Assembly (NCBI RefSeq): GCF_030269545.1
Contig: NZ_BSTN01000012.1
Span: 1-64,000, forward strand
DNA length: 64,000 nt
Origin: Actinomadura sp. NBRC 104425
GTDB taxonomy: Bacteria; Actinomycetota; Actinomycetes; Streptosporangiales; Streptosporangiaceae
Direction of reading: 5' to 3'
In this document: positions 24,789-33,090 of the stretch, in pieces
How the letters are laid out: every line of letters starts with the position of its first letter
Numbering within the stretch: the stretch's first letter is position 1
Notes under the pieces: model-generated
The model's database searches: none
Told to the model about the DNA's origin: nothing
Seen by the model: the letters and a program-made list of their open reading frames with translations, nothing else
Program-made: the position numbers and the translations under genes

Positions 24789-26474
24789 ATGGCGGCGGAG
24801 GAGTTCCGAGCGGCTCGCGACTTCTTGCTCGCCCATCGCGACGACTACGCGACGGCGTACGAGAAGTTCCGCTGGCCGGTGCTGACGGAGTTCAACTGGG
24901 CCCTGGACTGGTTCGACGAGATCGCCAAGAACAACGACCGGCCCGCCCTGTGGATCGTCGAGGAGGACGGCTCGGAGGCCAAGTACTCGTTCGCCGAGCT
25001 GTCGCGGCGCTCCAACCAGGTGGCCGAGCGGCTGCGCGCGGCCGGGGTGCGGCGCGGCGACCGGATCATCGTCATGCTCGGCAACCAGGTGGAGCTGTGG
25101 GAGACGCTGCTGGCCGTCATGAAGCTGGGCGCGGTGATCATCCCGGCGACGCCGCTGCTCAGCCCCGCCGACCTGCGCGACCGGCTGGCGCGCGGCAGGG
25201 CCCGGCACGTCGTCGTGCGCTCCGCCGACACCGGCAAGTTCGACGGCATCGAGGGCGACTACACCCGCATCGCGGTCGGCGAGCCGGTCGACGGCTGGCT
25301 GCCGTACGGCACCGCCTACGAGGCCGACGACACCTTCACCCCCGACGGCGCCACCCGCGCGAGCGACACGCTGCTGCTGTACTTCACCTCCGGTACGACC
25401 GCCCAGCCCAAGCTGGTGGAGCACACGCACGCCTCGTACCCGGCCGGGCACCTGTCGACGATGTACTGGATCGGATTGCAGCCCGGCGACGTCCACCTGA
25501 ACATCTCCTCGCCGGGCTGGGCCAAGCACGCCTGGAGCAACGTGTTCGCGCCGTGGAACGCCGAGGCGTGCGTGTTCATCTTCAACTACACGCGTTTCGA
25601 CGCCGAACGGCTGCTGCGCGAGATGGACCGCTGCGGCGTGACGAGCTTCTGCGCCCCGCCCACCGTGTGGCGCATGCTGATCCAGGCCGACCTGTCCCGG
25701 CTCCAGTCCCCGCCGCGCGAGGTGGTCGCGGCGGGCGAGCCGCTCAACCCCGAGGTGATCGAACGGGTCCGCGAGGCGTGGGGCGTGACGATCCGGGACG
25801 GCTTCGGGCAGACCGAGACCACCGTCCAGATCGCCAACACCCCCGGCCAGCAGGTGCGGCCCGGGTCGATGGGCCGCCCGGTGCCCGGCTACCGCGTCAC
25901 CCTGGTCGATCCGGTGACCGGCGAACCCGGCGACGAGGGCGAGATCTGCCTCGACCTGGACCCGCGGCCGCTCGGCCTGATGGTCGGCTACCACGGCGAC
26001 GCCGAGCGCACCGACGAGGCGATGGCCGGGGGCCGCTACCACACCGGCGACATCGGCGCCCGCGACGCCGACGGCTACATCACCTACGTGGGCCGCGCCG
26101 ACGACGTGTTCAAGGCGTCCGACTACAAGATCTCCCCGTTCGAGCTGGAGAGCGTGCTGATCGAGCACGAGGCCGTCGCCGAGGCCGCCGTCGTGCCGTC
26201 ACCCGACCCGGTGCGGCTGGCGGTGCCCAAGGCTTACGTGACGCTCGCGGCGGGCTGGGAGCCCACCGCCGAGACCGCCGCCGCGATCTTCGCGCACAGC
26301 CGGGCGCAGCTGTCGCCGTACAAGCGCATCCGGCTGCTGGAGTTCACCGACGATCTGCCCAAGACCATCTCCGGCAAGATCCGCCGCGTGCAGCTGCGGG
26401 GCGACGAACTGGCCAAGCACCCCGACGCCGACGCCCGCCCCGCCGGCGAGTTCCGGGAGGAGGACCTGCGATGA
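24789..26474 (+). CDS. AMP-binding acyl-CoA synthetase (medium-chain/acetyl type)
   Basis: A 561-residue adenylate-forming ligase that makes acyl-AMP and then acyl-CoA. The P-loop-like core is YFTSGTTAQPKLVEHTH; GFGQTE and TGDIGARDADGYITYVGRADDVFKASDYKI follow, and the C-terminal catalytic Lys is in KTISGKIRR. The N-terminal EFNWALDWFDEIA is typical of the acetyl/medium-chain group. Of two nearby ATGs, 24789 has AGGAGG at the right spacing. Its stop overlaps the start of a second ligase (ATGA), so both are one operon. Confidence 0.92.
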   Translation: MAAEEFRAARDFLLAHRDDYATAYEKFRWPVLTEFNWALDWFDEIAKNNDRPALWIVEEDGSEAKYSFAELSRRSNQVAERLRAAGVRRGDRIIVMLGNQVELWETLLAVMKLGAVIIPATPLLSPADLRDRLARGRARHVVVRSADTGKFDGIEGDYTRIAVGEPVDGWLPYGTAYEADDTFTPDGATRASDTLLLYFTSGTTAQPKLVEHTHASYPAGHLSTMYWIGLQPGDVHLNISSPGWAKHAWSNVFAPWNAEACVFIFNYTRFDAERLLREMDRCGVTSFCAPPTVWRMLIQADLSRLQSPPREVVAAGEPLNPEVIERVREAWGVTIRDGFGQTETTVQIANTPGQQVRPGSMGRPVPGYRVTLVDPVTGEPGDEGEICLDLDPRPLGLMVGYHGDAERTDEAMAGGRYHTGDIGARDADGYITYVGRADDVFKASDYKISPFELESVLIEHEAVAEAAVVPSPDPVRLAVPKAYVTLAAGWEPTAETAAAIFAHSRAQLSPYKRIRLLEFTDDLPKTISGKIRRVQLRGDELAKHPDADARPAGEFREEDLR

Positions 26475-28129
26475 CCACGCAGACGACCGAGCTTTCGTAC
26501 GCGTCCGGCCCCTCGGCCAAGCCGCTGCTGGGCGACACGATCGGCGCCAACTTCGACCGCACCGTGGCGCGCTTCCCCGACCGGGACGCGCTCATCGACC
26601 GCCCGACCTGGCGCCGCTGGACCTACGAGCAGCTCGCCGCCGAGGTCGACACCGTCGCGCTCGGCCTGGACGAGCTGGGGGTGCGCAAGGGCGACCGGGT
26701 CGGCATCTGGGCGCCCAACTGCGCCGAGTGGGTGATCGTCCAGTACGCCACCGCCAAGATCGGCGCGATCCTGGTCAACATCAACCCCGCCTACCGGGTG
26801 CACGAGCTGGAGTACGTGCTCAAGCAGGCGGGCGTGCGCACGCTGATCGCCACGCCCGCGTTCAAGACCTCCGACTACGCCGCCATGATCGAGCAGGTGC
26901 GGCCGAACTGCCCCGACCTGCGCGACGTGCTGCTGCTCGGCGGCGACGACTGGCGGGCGCTGGCCGAGTCGGGACGCGCCGCCGACCCGGCGCGGCTGAC
27001 CGAGATCGCCGCCACGCTCGGCGCGGACGACCCGATCAACATCCAGTACACCAGCGGGACGACCGGGTTCCCCAAGGGCGCGACGCTGTCGCACCACAAC
27101 ATCCTCAACAACGGCTTCTTCGTCGGCGAGCTGTGCGGCTACGACGAGGAGGACCGCATCTGCGTCCCGGTGCCGTTCTATCACTGCTTCGGCATGGTGA
27201 TGTGCAACCTGGCGGCCACCAGCCACGGGGCGTGCATCGTCATCCCGGCGCCGTCGTTCGAGCCGCGCGCCACGCTGGAGGCGGTCGCCGCCGAGCGCTG
27301 CACCTCCCTGTACGGGGTGCCGACGATGTTCATCGCCGAGCTGAACGACCCGTCCTTCCCCACCCACGACCTGTCGTCGCTGCGCACCGGCATCATGGCC
27401 GGGTCGCCCTGCCCGGTCGAGGTGATGAAGCAGGTCATCGAGCGGATGGGCATGACCGAGGTGGCGATCTGCTACGGCATGACCGAGACCTCGCCCGTCT
27501 CCACCCAGACCCGCGCCGACGACTCGCTGGACCGGCGCGTGTCCACGGTCGGCACCGTGCACCCGCATCTGGAAATCAAGATCATCGACCCGGAGACCGG
27601 GGTGACCGTGCCGCGCGGCACCCCCGGCGAGCTGTGCACCCGCGGCTACTCGGTGATGCTCGGCTACTGGAACGACCCGGAGCAGACCGCCGAGGCCATC
27701 GACGCGGCCCGCTGGATGCACACCGGCGACCTGGCCGTCATGGACGCCGAGGGCTACGTCAACATCACCGGCCGGATCAAGGACATGGTGATCCGGGGCG
27801 GCGAGAACATCTACCCGCGCGAGATCGAGGAGTTCCTCTACACCCACCCCGACATCGTGGACGCGCAGGTCATCGGCGTGCCGGACGCCAAGTACGGGGA
27901 GGAGCTGATGGCCTGGGTGCGGCTGCGCCCCGGCGCCGAGCCGCTGACCGCCGAGGCGCTGCGCGAGTTCTGCACCGGCCGCCTGGCGCACTACAAGATC
28001 CCCCGGTACGTGCACGTCGTGGACGAGTTCCCGATGACCGTCACCGGCAAGGTCCGCAAGGTGCAGATGCGCGAGGAGGCCATCGAGATCCTCGGCCTGC
28101 ACGATGCGGCCGCCACCGAACACGCCTGA
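26471..28129 (+). CDS. fatty-acyl-CoA synthetase (FadD-like)
   Basis: A 552-residue adenylate-forming ligase. Motifs: YTSGTTGFPKGATLSHHN, the gate region YGMTETSP, TGDLAVMDAEGYVNITGRIKDMVIRGGENIYP, and the catalytic Lys in VTGKVRKVQMR. The YRVHELEYVL region and length match FadD-type fatty acid ligases. Translationally coupled to the upstream ligase, and followed after about 30 bp by a GAF-LuxR regulator, so a fatty-acid activation operon with its own regulator is likely. Confidence 0.92.
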   Translation: MTTQTTELSYASGPSAKPLLGDTIGANFDRTVARFPDRDALIDRPTWRRWTYEQLAAEVDTVALGLDELGVRKGDRVGIWAPNCAEWVIVQYATAKIGAILVNINPAYRVHELEYVLKQAGVRTLIATPAFKTSDYAAMIEQVRPNCPDLRDVLLLGGDDWRALAESGRAADPARLTEIAATLGADDPINIQYTSGTTGFPKGATLSHHNILNNGFFVGELCGYDEEDRICVPVPFYHCFGMVMCNLAATSHGACIVIPAPSFEPRATLEAVAAERCTSLYGVPTMFIAELNDPSFPTHDLSSLRTGIMAGSPCPVEVMKQVIERMGMTEVAICYGMTETSPVSTQTRADDSLDRRVSTVGTVHPHLEIKIIDPETGVTVPRGTPGELCTRGYSVMLGYWNDPEQTAEAIDAARWMHTGDLAVMDAEGYVNITGRIKDMVIRGGENIYPREIEEFLYTHPDIVDAQVIGVPDAKYGEELMAWVRLRPGAEPLTAEALREFCTGRLAHYKIPRYVHVVDEFPMTVTGKVRKVQMREEAIEILGLHDAAATEHA

Positions 28130-28158
28130 AGCCTGGCGGTCATCGCGCCGGTCAGGGC

Positions 28159-29019
28159 ATGCTTGCCGACATGGGAGACGACGCGGGCGCGTTCCGCTCC
28201 TCCGTCCTGTCGCTGCACCGGGCGACGGGGCTGCCGGTGGTGTTCGGCGGCGCGCTGACCGGCCCGGACCGGCTGCGCATCAGCGAACTGGTCGGCAACA
28301 CCACCGACTCCCTGTCCGGCCTGGTCGTGCGGCAGGGTTCCGGGCTGGGCGGCAAGGCGATGGCCACGGGACGGCCGATATGGGTCAGCGACTATCCGCA
28401 CGCGGCGTCTATCACCCACGACTACGACAAGCCGGTGACGCATGAGGGCCTGCTGACGGTCATGGCGATCCCGGTGGTGGTGCGGCGGCGGGTGCGCGGC
28501 GTGCTGTACGGGGCGCTGCGCGAGCCGCTCGGCCTGGCCGACCGGGTCGTGGTGTCGGCCGTGCAGACGGCCCGCGACCTGGAGCAGGAGCTGGCGGTGC
28601 GGGACGCGGCCGACGAGGCGCTGGCCCGGGTACGGCGCGAGGCCGCCGCAGAGGAGCCGCAGGTCACGGCGGCGCGCTGGGAGGAGGTCCGCGCCGTGCA
28701 CGCCGAGCTGCGCGGCCTGGCCGACCAGGTCGCCGATCCGGCGCTGCGCGACCGGTTGCTGGCCGCGTCCACCCGGCTCGCCGCCGCCGGCGCCGACACG
28801 GGCGAATCCGGCGGCAAGCCGCGTCCGGCGCTGTCGCCGCGCGAGCTGGACGTGCTGTCGTATGTGGCGGTCGGCTGCACCAACGCCGAGGCGGCGCGGC
28901 GCCTCGGGCTGCTGCCCGAGACCGTCAAGAGCTACCTGCGGTCGGCCATGCGCAAGCTGGACGCCCACACGCGCATGCAGGCCGTCGCCGCGGCCCGCCG
29001 CGCGGGCCTGCTCCCCTGA
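28159..29019 (+). CDS. GAF-LuxR transcriptional regulator
   Basis: A 286-residue regulator. Residues ~15-130 form a GAF-like sensory domain (VVRQGSGLGGKAMATGRPIWVSDYP), residues ~135-215 are helical, and residues ~220-286 are a LuxR HTH (LSPRELDVLSYVAVGCTNAEAARRLGLLPETVKSYLRSAMRKL). No receiver domain is present. Starts at ATG 28159 or 28171. The same-strand position after two acyl-CoA ligases, and what is known of similar proteins next to fadD genes, suggest that it responds to a lipid signal and controls this operon. Confidence 0.85.
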   Translation: MLADMGDDAGAFRSSVLSLHRATGLPVVFGGALTGPDRLRISELVGNTTDSLSGLVVRQGSGLGGKAMATGRPIWVSDYPHAASITHDYDKPVTHEGLLTVMAIPVVVRRRVRGVLYGALREPLGLADRVVVSAVQTARDLEQELAVRDAADEALARVRREAAAEEPQVTAARWEEVRAVHAELRGLADQVADPALRDRLLAASTRLAAAGADTGESGGKPRPALSPRELDVLSYVAVGCTNAEAARRLGLLPETVKSYLRSAMRKLDAHTRMQAVAAARRAGLLP

Positions 29020-29302
29020 CCCCTGCCGGGCCCCCGGGCCGGGTCTCGCGCCGACGATCGAGCGGCCCGGCGACGCGCTGCGGGGTGACGGCGCCCACGG
29101 CGGCCGAACAGCTCGGCCCCCGCGGCGTGCTGCCGGCCTTGCGGTCGCCAAGCCCGCGCCGGGCCTCGATCGCTCAGCGGCGGCCATGAGTGGCTCCCAT
29201 GGCGCCTGCCACGTGCGTCCATGACGCTAACAGGTTTGAGAAACAGATGTGTTCGTAAGACCCGACACACGACGGTGAACTCTGCGAACCCGGCTCCGGG
29301 CG

Positions 29303-30637
29303 TCAGAACCACGTCCGGAGGAGATCGACCACGGCGGGGGTGTCGGCGCCGGCATCGTCCACGACGGGGATGAGCGTCCACTTGTCCAGCACCGTGCACG
29401 GGTGCGACAGCCCGAGCCGCACCACGTCGCCCACCCGCACGTCGGCGTCGCGGAGGAAGGCGTGCTGGTCGTTGAGGGCGGTCACGCGGGCGCCGGCGAC
29501 GGGGGCGGTGCCCGCGCCGCGGACGAGCTGCGGCTCGGGCAGGCCCGAGTCGAACGACAGGTCGCGGCGTCCGGCGTCCAGCAGCGCCAGCGCGGGTTCG
29601 GGGCGCGACACCACGCGCGCCCACGCGTGCATCGCCGACCGCAGCCGCCCGCCGCGCCCGGTGCCGCGCGCGAACGGCGAGACGGAACGGTAGAAGCCGT
29701 CGTCGTGCACGACGTACGCGCCCGAACGCAGCACCACCCGCGCGTCGAGCCCACTGAGCACGTCCACCACCTGGTCGAAGAACGCGCTGCCGCCCGCCGA
29801 CACGACCGGCTCGTCCACCTCGTAGGCCAGGCGCCCGTGCAGGGCGGCCATCCTGCGCAGGTAGGCGTCCACGGCGGCGCGCCCCTCGGCGGAGGCGTCG
29901 CGGGCGAGGGCTCCCTCGTATCCGGCGACGCCCGCCAGCCGCAGGGTCGGCGCCCTGCGCACGGCCTCGGCGACGGCCGCCGCCTCGCCGTCGTCGCGCA
30001 CGCCCGTCCGGCCGCCGGGCCCGCCCAGCTCGACGCACACGTCCACGGGACGGGACGCGCCCGCCGCGCGCAGCGCCCGGTCCATCAGCTCCACAGAGCG
30101 GACGGCGTCCACCCACGACAGGAACGTGAAGCCGGGGTCGCGGTCCAGCTCGCGCGACAGCCACGCCAGCCCGGCGGGGTCGAGCAGCGTGTTGGCCAGC
30201 ACCACGTTGCGCAGACCGAACGCGCGGCCGACGCGCAGCTGGGGCAGGTTGGCCAGGGTGATGCCCCACGCTCCGGCGTCGAGCTGGCGGCGCCACAGGG
30301 CGGGCGCCATGGTCGTCTTGCCGTGCGGGGCCAGGTGCACACCCGCCTCCGCGGTCCAGGACGCCATCAGGCGGATGTTGTGGTCCAGGGCGCCTGCGTC
30401 CAGGGTCAGCAGCGGCGTGCCGAAGTCGTCCAGCGTGGGCCGGGTGCGCAGGTACTCCTTGACGGTCGCGCCGTCCGCCGCGGCCGGGACCGCCTTGAAC
30501 CGCCAATCGAGCCGTTCGGCCCCGAGCGCGTCGACGGCCCTGTCGTCGATGGCCCTGTCGTCGATGGCCCTATCGTCGATGGCCCTATCGTCGATGCCCC
30601 TATCGTCGATGGCCCGGTCATCGGTGGCCCTTCCCAA
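29303..30637 (-). CDS. PLP-dependent D-amino-acid deaminase/aldolase-like enzyme
   Basis: A 444-residue enzyme of the fold-III PLP family (alanine racemase-like N-domain, D-threonine aldolase/D-serine dehydratase relatives). The PLP lysine is K107 in APHGKTTM, and the C-terminal metal-site motif HPCTVLDKW is visible. The start is TTG 30637, with GAGGAGG 6 bp upstream. The first ~35 residues are repeats of AIDDR encoded by a 15-bp tandem repeat and do not belong to the fold. Likely deaminates or cleaves a D-beta-hydroxy amino acid. The FetB-like gene ends 31 bp upstream on the same strand. Confidence 0.85.
   Translation of the reverse strand: MGRATDDRAIDDRGIDDRAIDDRAIDDRAIDDRAVDALGAERLDWRFKAVPAAADGATVKEYLRTRPTLDDFGTPLLTLDAGALDHNIRLMASWTAEAGVHLAPHGKTTMAPALWRRQLDAGAWGITLANLPQLRVGRAFGLRNVVLANTLLDPAGLAWLSRELDRDPGFTFLSWVDAVRSVELMDRALRAAGASRPVDVCVELGGPGGRTGVRDDGEAAAVAEAVRRAPTLRLAGVAGYEGALARDASAEGRAAVDAYLRRMAALHGRLAYEVDEPVVSAGGSAFFDQVVDVLSGLDARVVLRSGAYVVHDDGFYRSVSPFARGTGRGGRLRSAMHAWARVVSRPEPALALLDAGRRDLSFDSGLPEPQLVRGAGTAPVAGARVTALNDQHAFLRDADVRVGDVVRLGLSHPCTVLDKWTLIPVVDDAGADTPAVVDLLRTWF
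30530..30619. repeat. 15-bp tandem repeat in the PLP-enzyme gene
   Basis: Six 15-bp units starting at 30530, 30545, 30560, 30575, 30590 and 30605, differing by one or two bases; a degenerate seventh follows. Each encodes the pentapeptide AIDDR (or GIDDR/AVDAL variants) on the minus strand. Being a multiple of three, copy-number change would leave the frame intact. Confidence 0.85.
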
Positions 30638-30668
30638 TCCGACCTCCTCGATCTCCTGACGTCACGGG

Positions 30669-31445
30669 TCAGTACACCCGGCCCGGCGGCCCGTCGGGGC
30701 GGTGGTCGCGCAGCCGGCCGGCGGCCACCAGCTCCAGGGTGATCAGCACGGCGACCGCCTCCACCGCCAGCAGGCCGATCAACACCAGCAGCTGGGTGGC
30801 GCCCGCCTCGATCGGGTCGGCGCCGCCGAGCAGCACGCCGACGAACGCGCCCGGCAGCGTGACCAGGCCGACCGTCCGGGTCTGGTCCAGCACCGGGACG
30901 AGCGCCAGCGCCCCGGCCGGCCGGCACACTTCCAGCGCCGCGTCCCGAGGCGGCATGCCGAGCGACAGCCCCGCCTCGTACTCGCCGCGCCTGGTGTGCA
31001 GCTCGTCCAGGGCGCGGCGGCCGGTCAGCGCGGTCGCGATCATCGCGCCGCCGACGAAGATGCCCGCGATCGGCAGCACCGCGACCGGGCGCGGCGGGAT
31101 CACGCCGGTGGCCGGCAGCAGCGCCACCGCCGGCGCCACCCCCGCCACGATCGGCACCGCCGCCCACCAGGCGCGGCCGCGCGCCGACCCGGTGACGCGG
31201 CGGCCCGCCGTGACCGTCGCGACCAGCACCATTCCGGCGATGAACAGGCCCGTCCAGCCGGCGCTGCCGAGCACCGCCGTGATCAGCAGCGACACCGCCG
31301 CCAGCTGCAGCGCCGCGCGCACCGCGGCGACCGCGACCCGCCGGGCCGACCCGAGGCGGCCCAGCCGCACCAGCAGCGCCGCGACGGCCGTCAGCGCCAC
31401 CAGCACCAGCCCCAGCAGCGGTCCGACCGAGGGTGCCGCGCTCAT
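30669..31445 (-). CDS. fetB: FetB-like ABC transporter permease (UPF0014)
   Basis: A 258-residue permease with seven or so hydrophobic helices and the family hallmark segment ALTGRRALDELHTRRGEYEAGLSLGMPPRDAA; the second half reads VLDQTRTVGLVTLPGAFVGVLLGGADP. FetB pairs with the ATPase FetA in iron efflux in Escherichia coli. No ATPase gene is adjacent, so the partner must lie elsewhere or the protein acts differently. ATG 31445 is chosen over GTG 31454 because GGGAGG lies 8 bp upstream of it. Confidence 0.85.
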   Translation of the reverse strand: MSAAPSVGPLLGLVLVALTAVAALLVRLGRLGSARRVAVAAVRAALQLAAVSLLITAVLGSAGWTGLFIAGMVLVATVTAGRRVTGSARGRAWWAAVPIVAGVAPAVALLPATGVIPPRPVAVLPIAGIFVGGAMIATALTGRRALDELHTRRGEYEAGLSLGMPPRDAALEVCRPAGALALVPVLDQTRTVGLVTLPGAFVGVLLGGADPIEAGATQLLVLIGLLAVEAVAVLITLELVAAGRLRDHRPDGPPGRVY

Positions 31446-31562
31446 CACGTTCACCTCCCGTGCGCCGCCACCGCCCCGTCACCAGAGGGTCATCTGTCGG
31501 CGAAACCGTTGTGATCCGATTACACCGGCGTGACCCCTGGGGTCACCGCTAACGTGGAGCAT

Positions 31563-32399
31563 GTGGGGCAATTCCAACTCAACATGACCTCTCGGCGTAG
31601 GGCACTGTGGCTCTTGGGCGTGGCCGGTCTCGCGGCCCTCAGCGCCGACGGCGTCCGGCAGGGCTCGGCATCGACCCGGACGGCCGCCCCACCACCAGAC
31701 CAGGCCGCCCAGGGCACACCAGTCGTGCACACCCCTACCCCGACGCCGACCCCTACGCCCCGTCCGCCCGCCTGGACGCAGTCGCCGCTCACCGCGGTCA
31801 ACACCCCGATCCGCGAGCTGACCGACCTGTCCCCGGCGCCGCCGCCGAACACGATCGCGCTCACCATCGACGACGGCCCGCACCCCGAGTACACGCCGAA
31901 GGTGCTGGACGTGCTCGCCGAGCACCAGGTCACCGCGACGTTCTTCATGATCGGCGAGCAGGTCAAGGAGTACCCCCGCCTGGCCCGCCGGGTCGCCGAC
32001 GCCGGCCACCAGGTGTGCAACCACACCATGACGCACCCGCTGTCGATCGTCGGTCTGTCGGCCAAGCGGCTGCGCGAAGAGCTCGTCGACGCGCACGACT
32101 GCATCGCCCAGGTGACCGGCATCGTGCCGACGTTCTTCCGCTCCCCCGGCGGCGCCTGGTCCAAGCGCGTTCTGGACATGGCCGCCGAGCACGACATGCT
32201 GCCGGTGGACTGGGCCGTCGACCCCCGGGACTGGGCCCGTCCCGGGGTGGCGCGCATCCGCAAGGTGCTCGTCGGGTCGAAGGCGGGGAACATCATGCTG
32301 TGCCATGACGGCGGCGGCGACCGCTCCCAGACCGTGGCGGCGCTCCGCAAGGCCATCCCCGCACTGAAGAAGCGCGGCCTGACGTTCGTCGCCCTCTGA
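31563..32399 (+). CDS. secreted polysaccharide deacetylase (NodB domain)
   Basis: A protein of about 278 residues. Near its N-terminus is a twin-arginine-type signal, TSRRRALWLLGVAGLAAL, then a Thr-Pro linker (TPTPTPTPTPRPP). The NodB domain follows, with TIDDGPH (metal and base Asp), the HxxxH-type metal pair HTMTHPLS, RSPGGAW and the LCHDGGGD His motif. It should remove N-acetyl groups from chitin- or peptidoglycan-like polymers outside the cell. Start is uncertain: GTG 31563 has GGAG upstream, whereas ATG 31584 begins at the Tat signal but lacks a ribosome site. Confidence 0.88.
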   Translation: MGQFQLNMTSRRRALWLLGVAGLAALSADGVRQGSASTRTAAPPPDQAAQGTPVVHTPTPTPTPTPRPPAWTQSPLTAVNTPIRELTDLSPAPPPNTIALTIDDGPHPEYTPKVLDVLAEHQVTATFFMIGEQVKEYPRLARRVADAGHQVCNHTMTHPLSIVGLSAKRLREELVDAHDCIAQVTGIVPTFFRSPGGAWSKRVLDMAAEHDMLPVDWAVDPRDWARPGVARIRKVLVGSKAGNIMLCHDGGGDRSQTVAALRKAIPALKKRGLTFVAL

Positions 32400-32624
32400 C
32401 CGCCCCGCGCGCTCCGGCCCTCGCAGCGGCTCTGTCGGCACTGCTCCGGGGCGCGCAGGTGACTCCCGCCGACGCGCCCCGGGGCGTCTCGGGGCGTCTC
32501 GGGACGTCCGCTCGCCGGACCGCCCCGTCGCATGGAGCGGAGTTCACCGGGTCGGCCGCAGCGCTCGTGCCCAGGGTTGCCTCGCAGCCGCTGCACCGTG
32601 AACGTCCCGCCGGAAGGGAAGCGG

Positions 32625-33002
32625 TCAGTCGTCGGGCGGCGTCCAGGAGGCCACGAGGGCGAGCAGGCCGGGGAAGCGAACCTCGATGTCGTCGACGCGG
32701 ACGTGGCTGCGGCGTTCGAGGCCGTACTGGCGCTGGCGGATCAGCCCCGCCTCGCGCAGCGCCCGGAAGTGGTGCGTGAGCGAGGACTTGGGGCGGTCGA
32801 AGCCGAACCAGCCGCACGGGTGGTCGAACTCCTGGCGTTCAAGCAGCAGCCTGCGCACGATCTCCAGGCGCAGCGGGTCGCTGAGCGCCGCCATGACGCG
32901 GTCGAGGCGCAGGTCGGCGACGTCCGGTTCGGGCAGCGGGTCCGGCAGGTCCGGCGGTTCCGGCACGTCGACGAACGGGCCCGGTGACACGGCCTGCCGC
33001 AT
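32625..33002 (-). CDS. ArsR-family transcriptional regulator
   Basis: A 125-residue winged-helix repressor: VMAALSDPLRLEIVRRLLLERQ, then PKSSLTHHFRALREAGLIRQRQYGLERRSHVRVDDIEVRFPGLLAL. The recognition helix and wing are intact, but the CxC metal site of ArsR/SmtB is absent; only one Cys (HPCGW) is present, so the ligand is probably organic. ATG 33002 follows GGGGGAG. Divergent from an MFS exporter at 33091 with palindromic sites between; it likely represses both. Confidence 0.88.
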   Translation of the reverse strand: MRQAVSPGPFVDVPEPPDLPDPLPEPDVADLRLDRVMAALSDPLRLEIVRRLLLERQEFDHPCGWFGFDRPKSSLTHHFRALREAGLIRQRQYGLERRSHVRVDDIEVRFPGLLALVASWTPPDD

Positions 33003-33031
33003 GCGCTCCCCCTCGGCCCGACTCACCTGGT

Positions 33032-33049
33032 GTACGAGTTCAATCGTAC
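33032..33049. promoter_or_regulatory. putative ArsR operator
   Basis: GTACGA-N6-TCGTAC is a perfect dyad with 6-bp arms in the 88-bp gap between the divergent ArsR and MFS genes. A further half-site, CTCGTAC, lies at 33071-33077, just before the MFS ribosome site. Confidence 0.6.
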
Positions 33050-33090
33050 TGCATGCTAAGTTCGAGAAAACTCGTACAAGGAGGTGCCTC

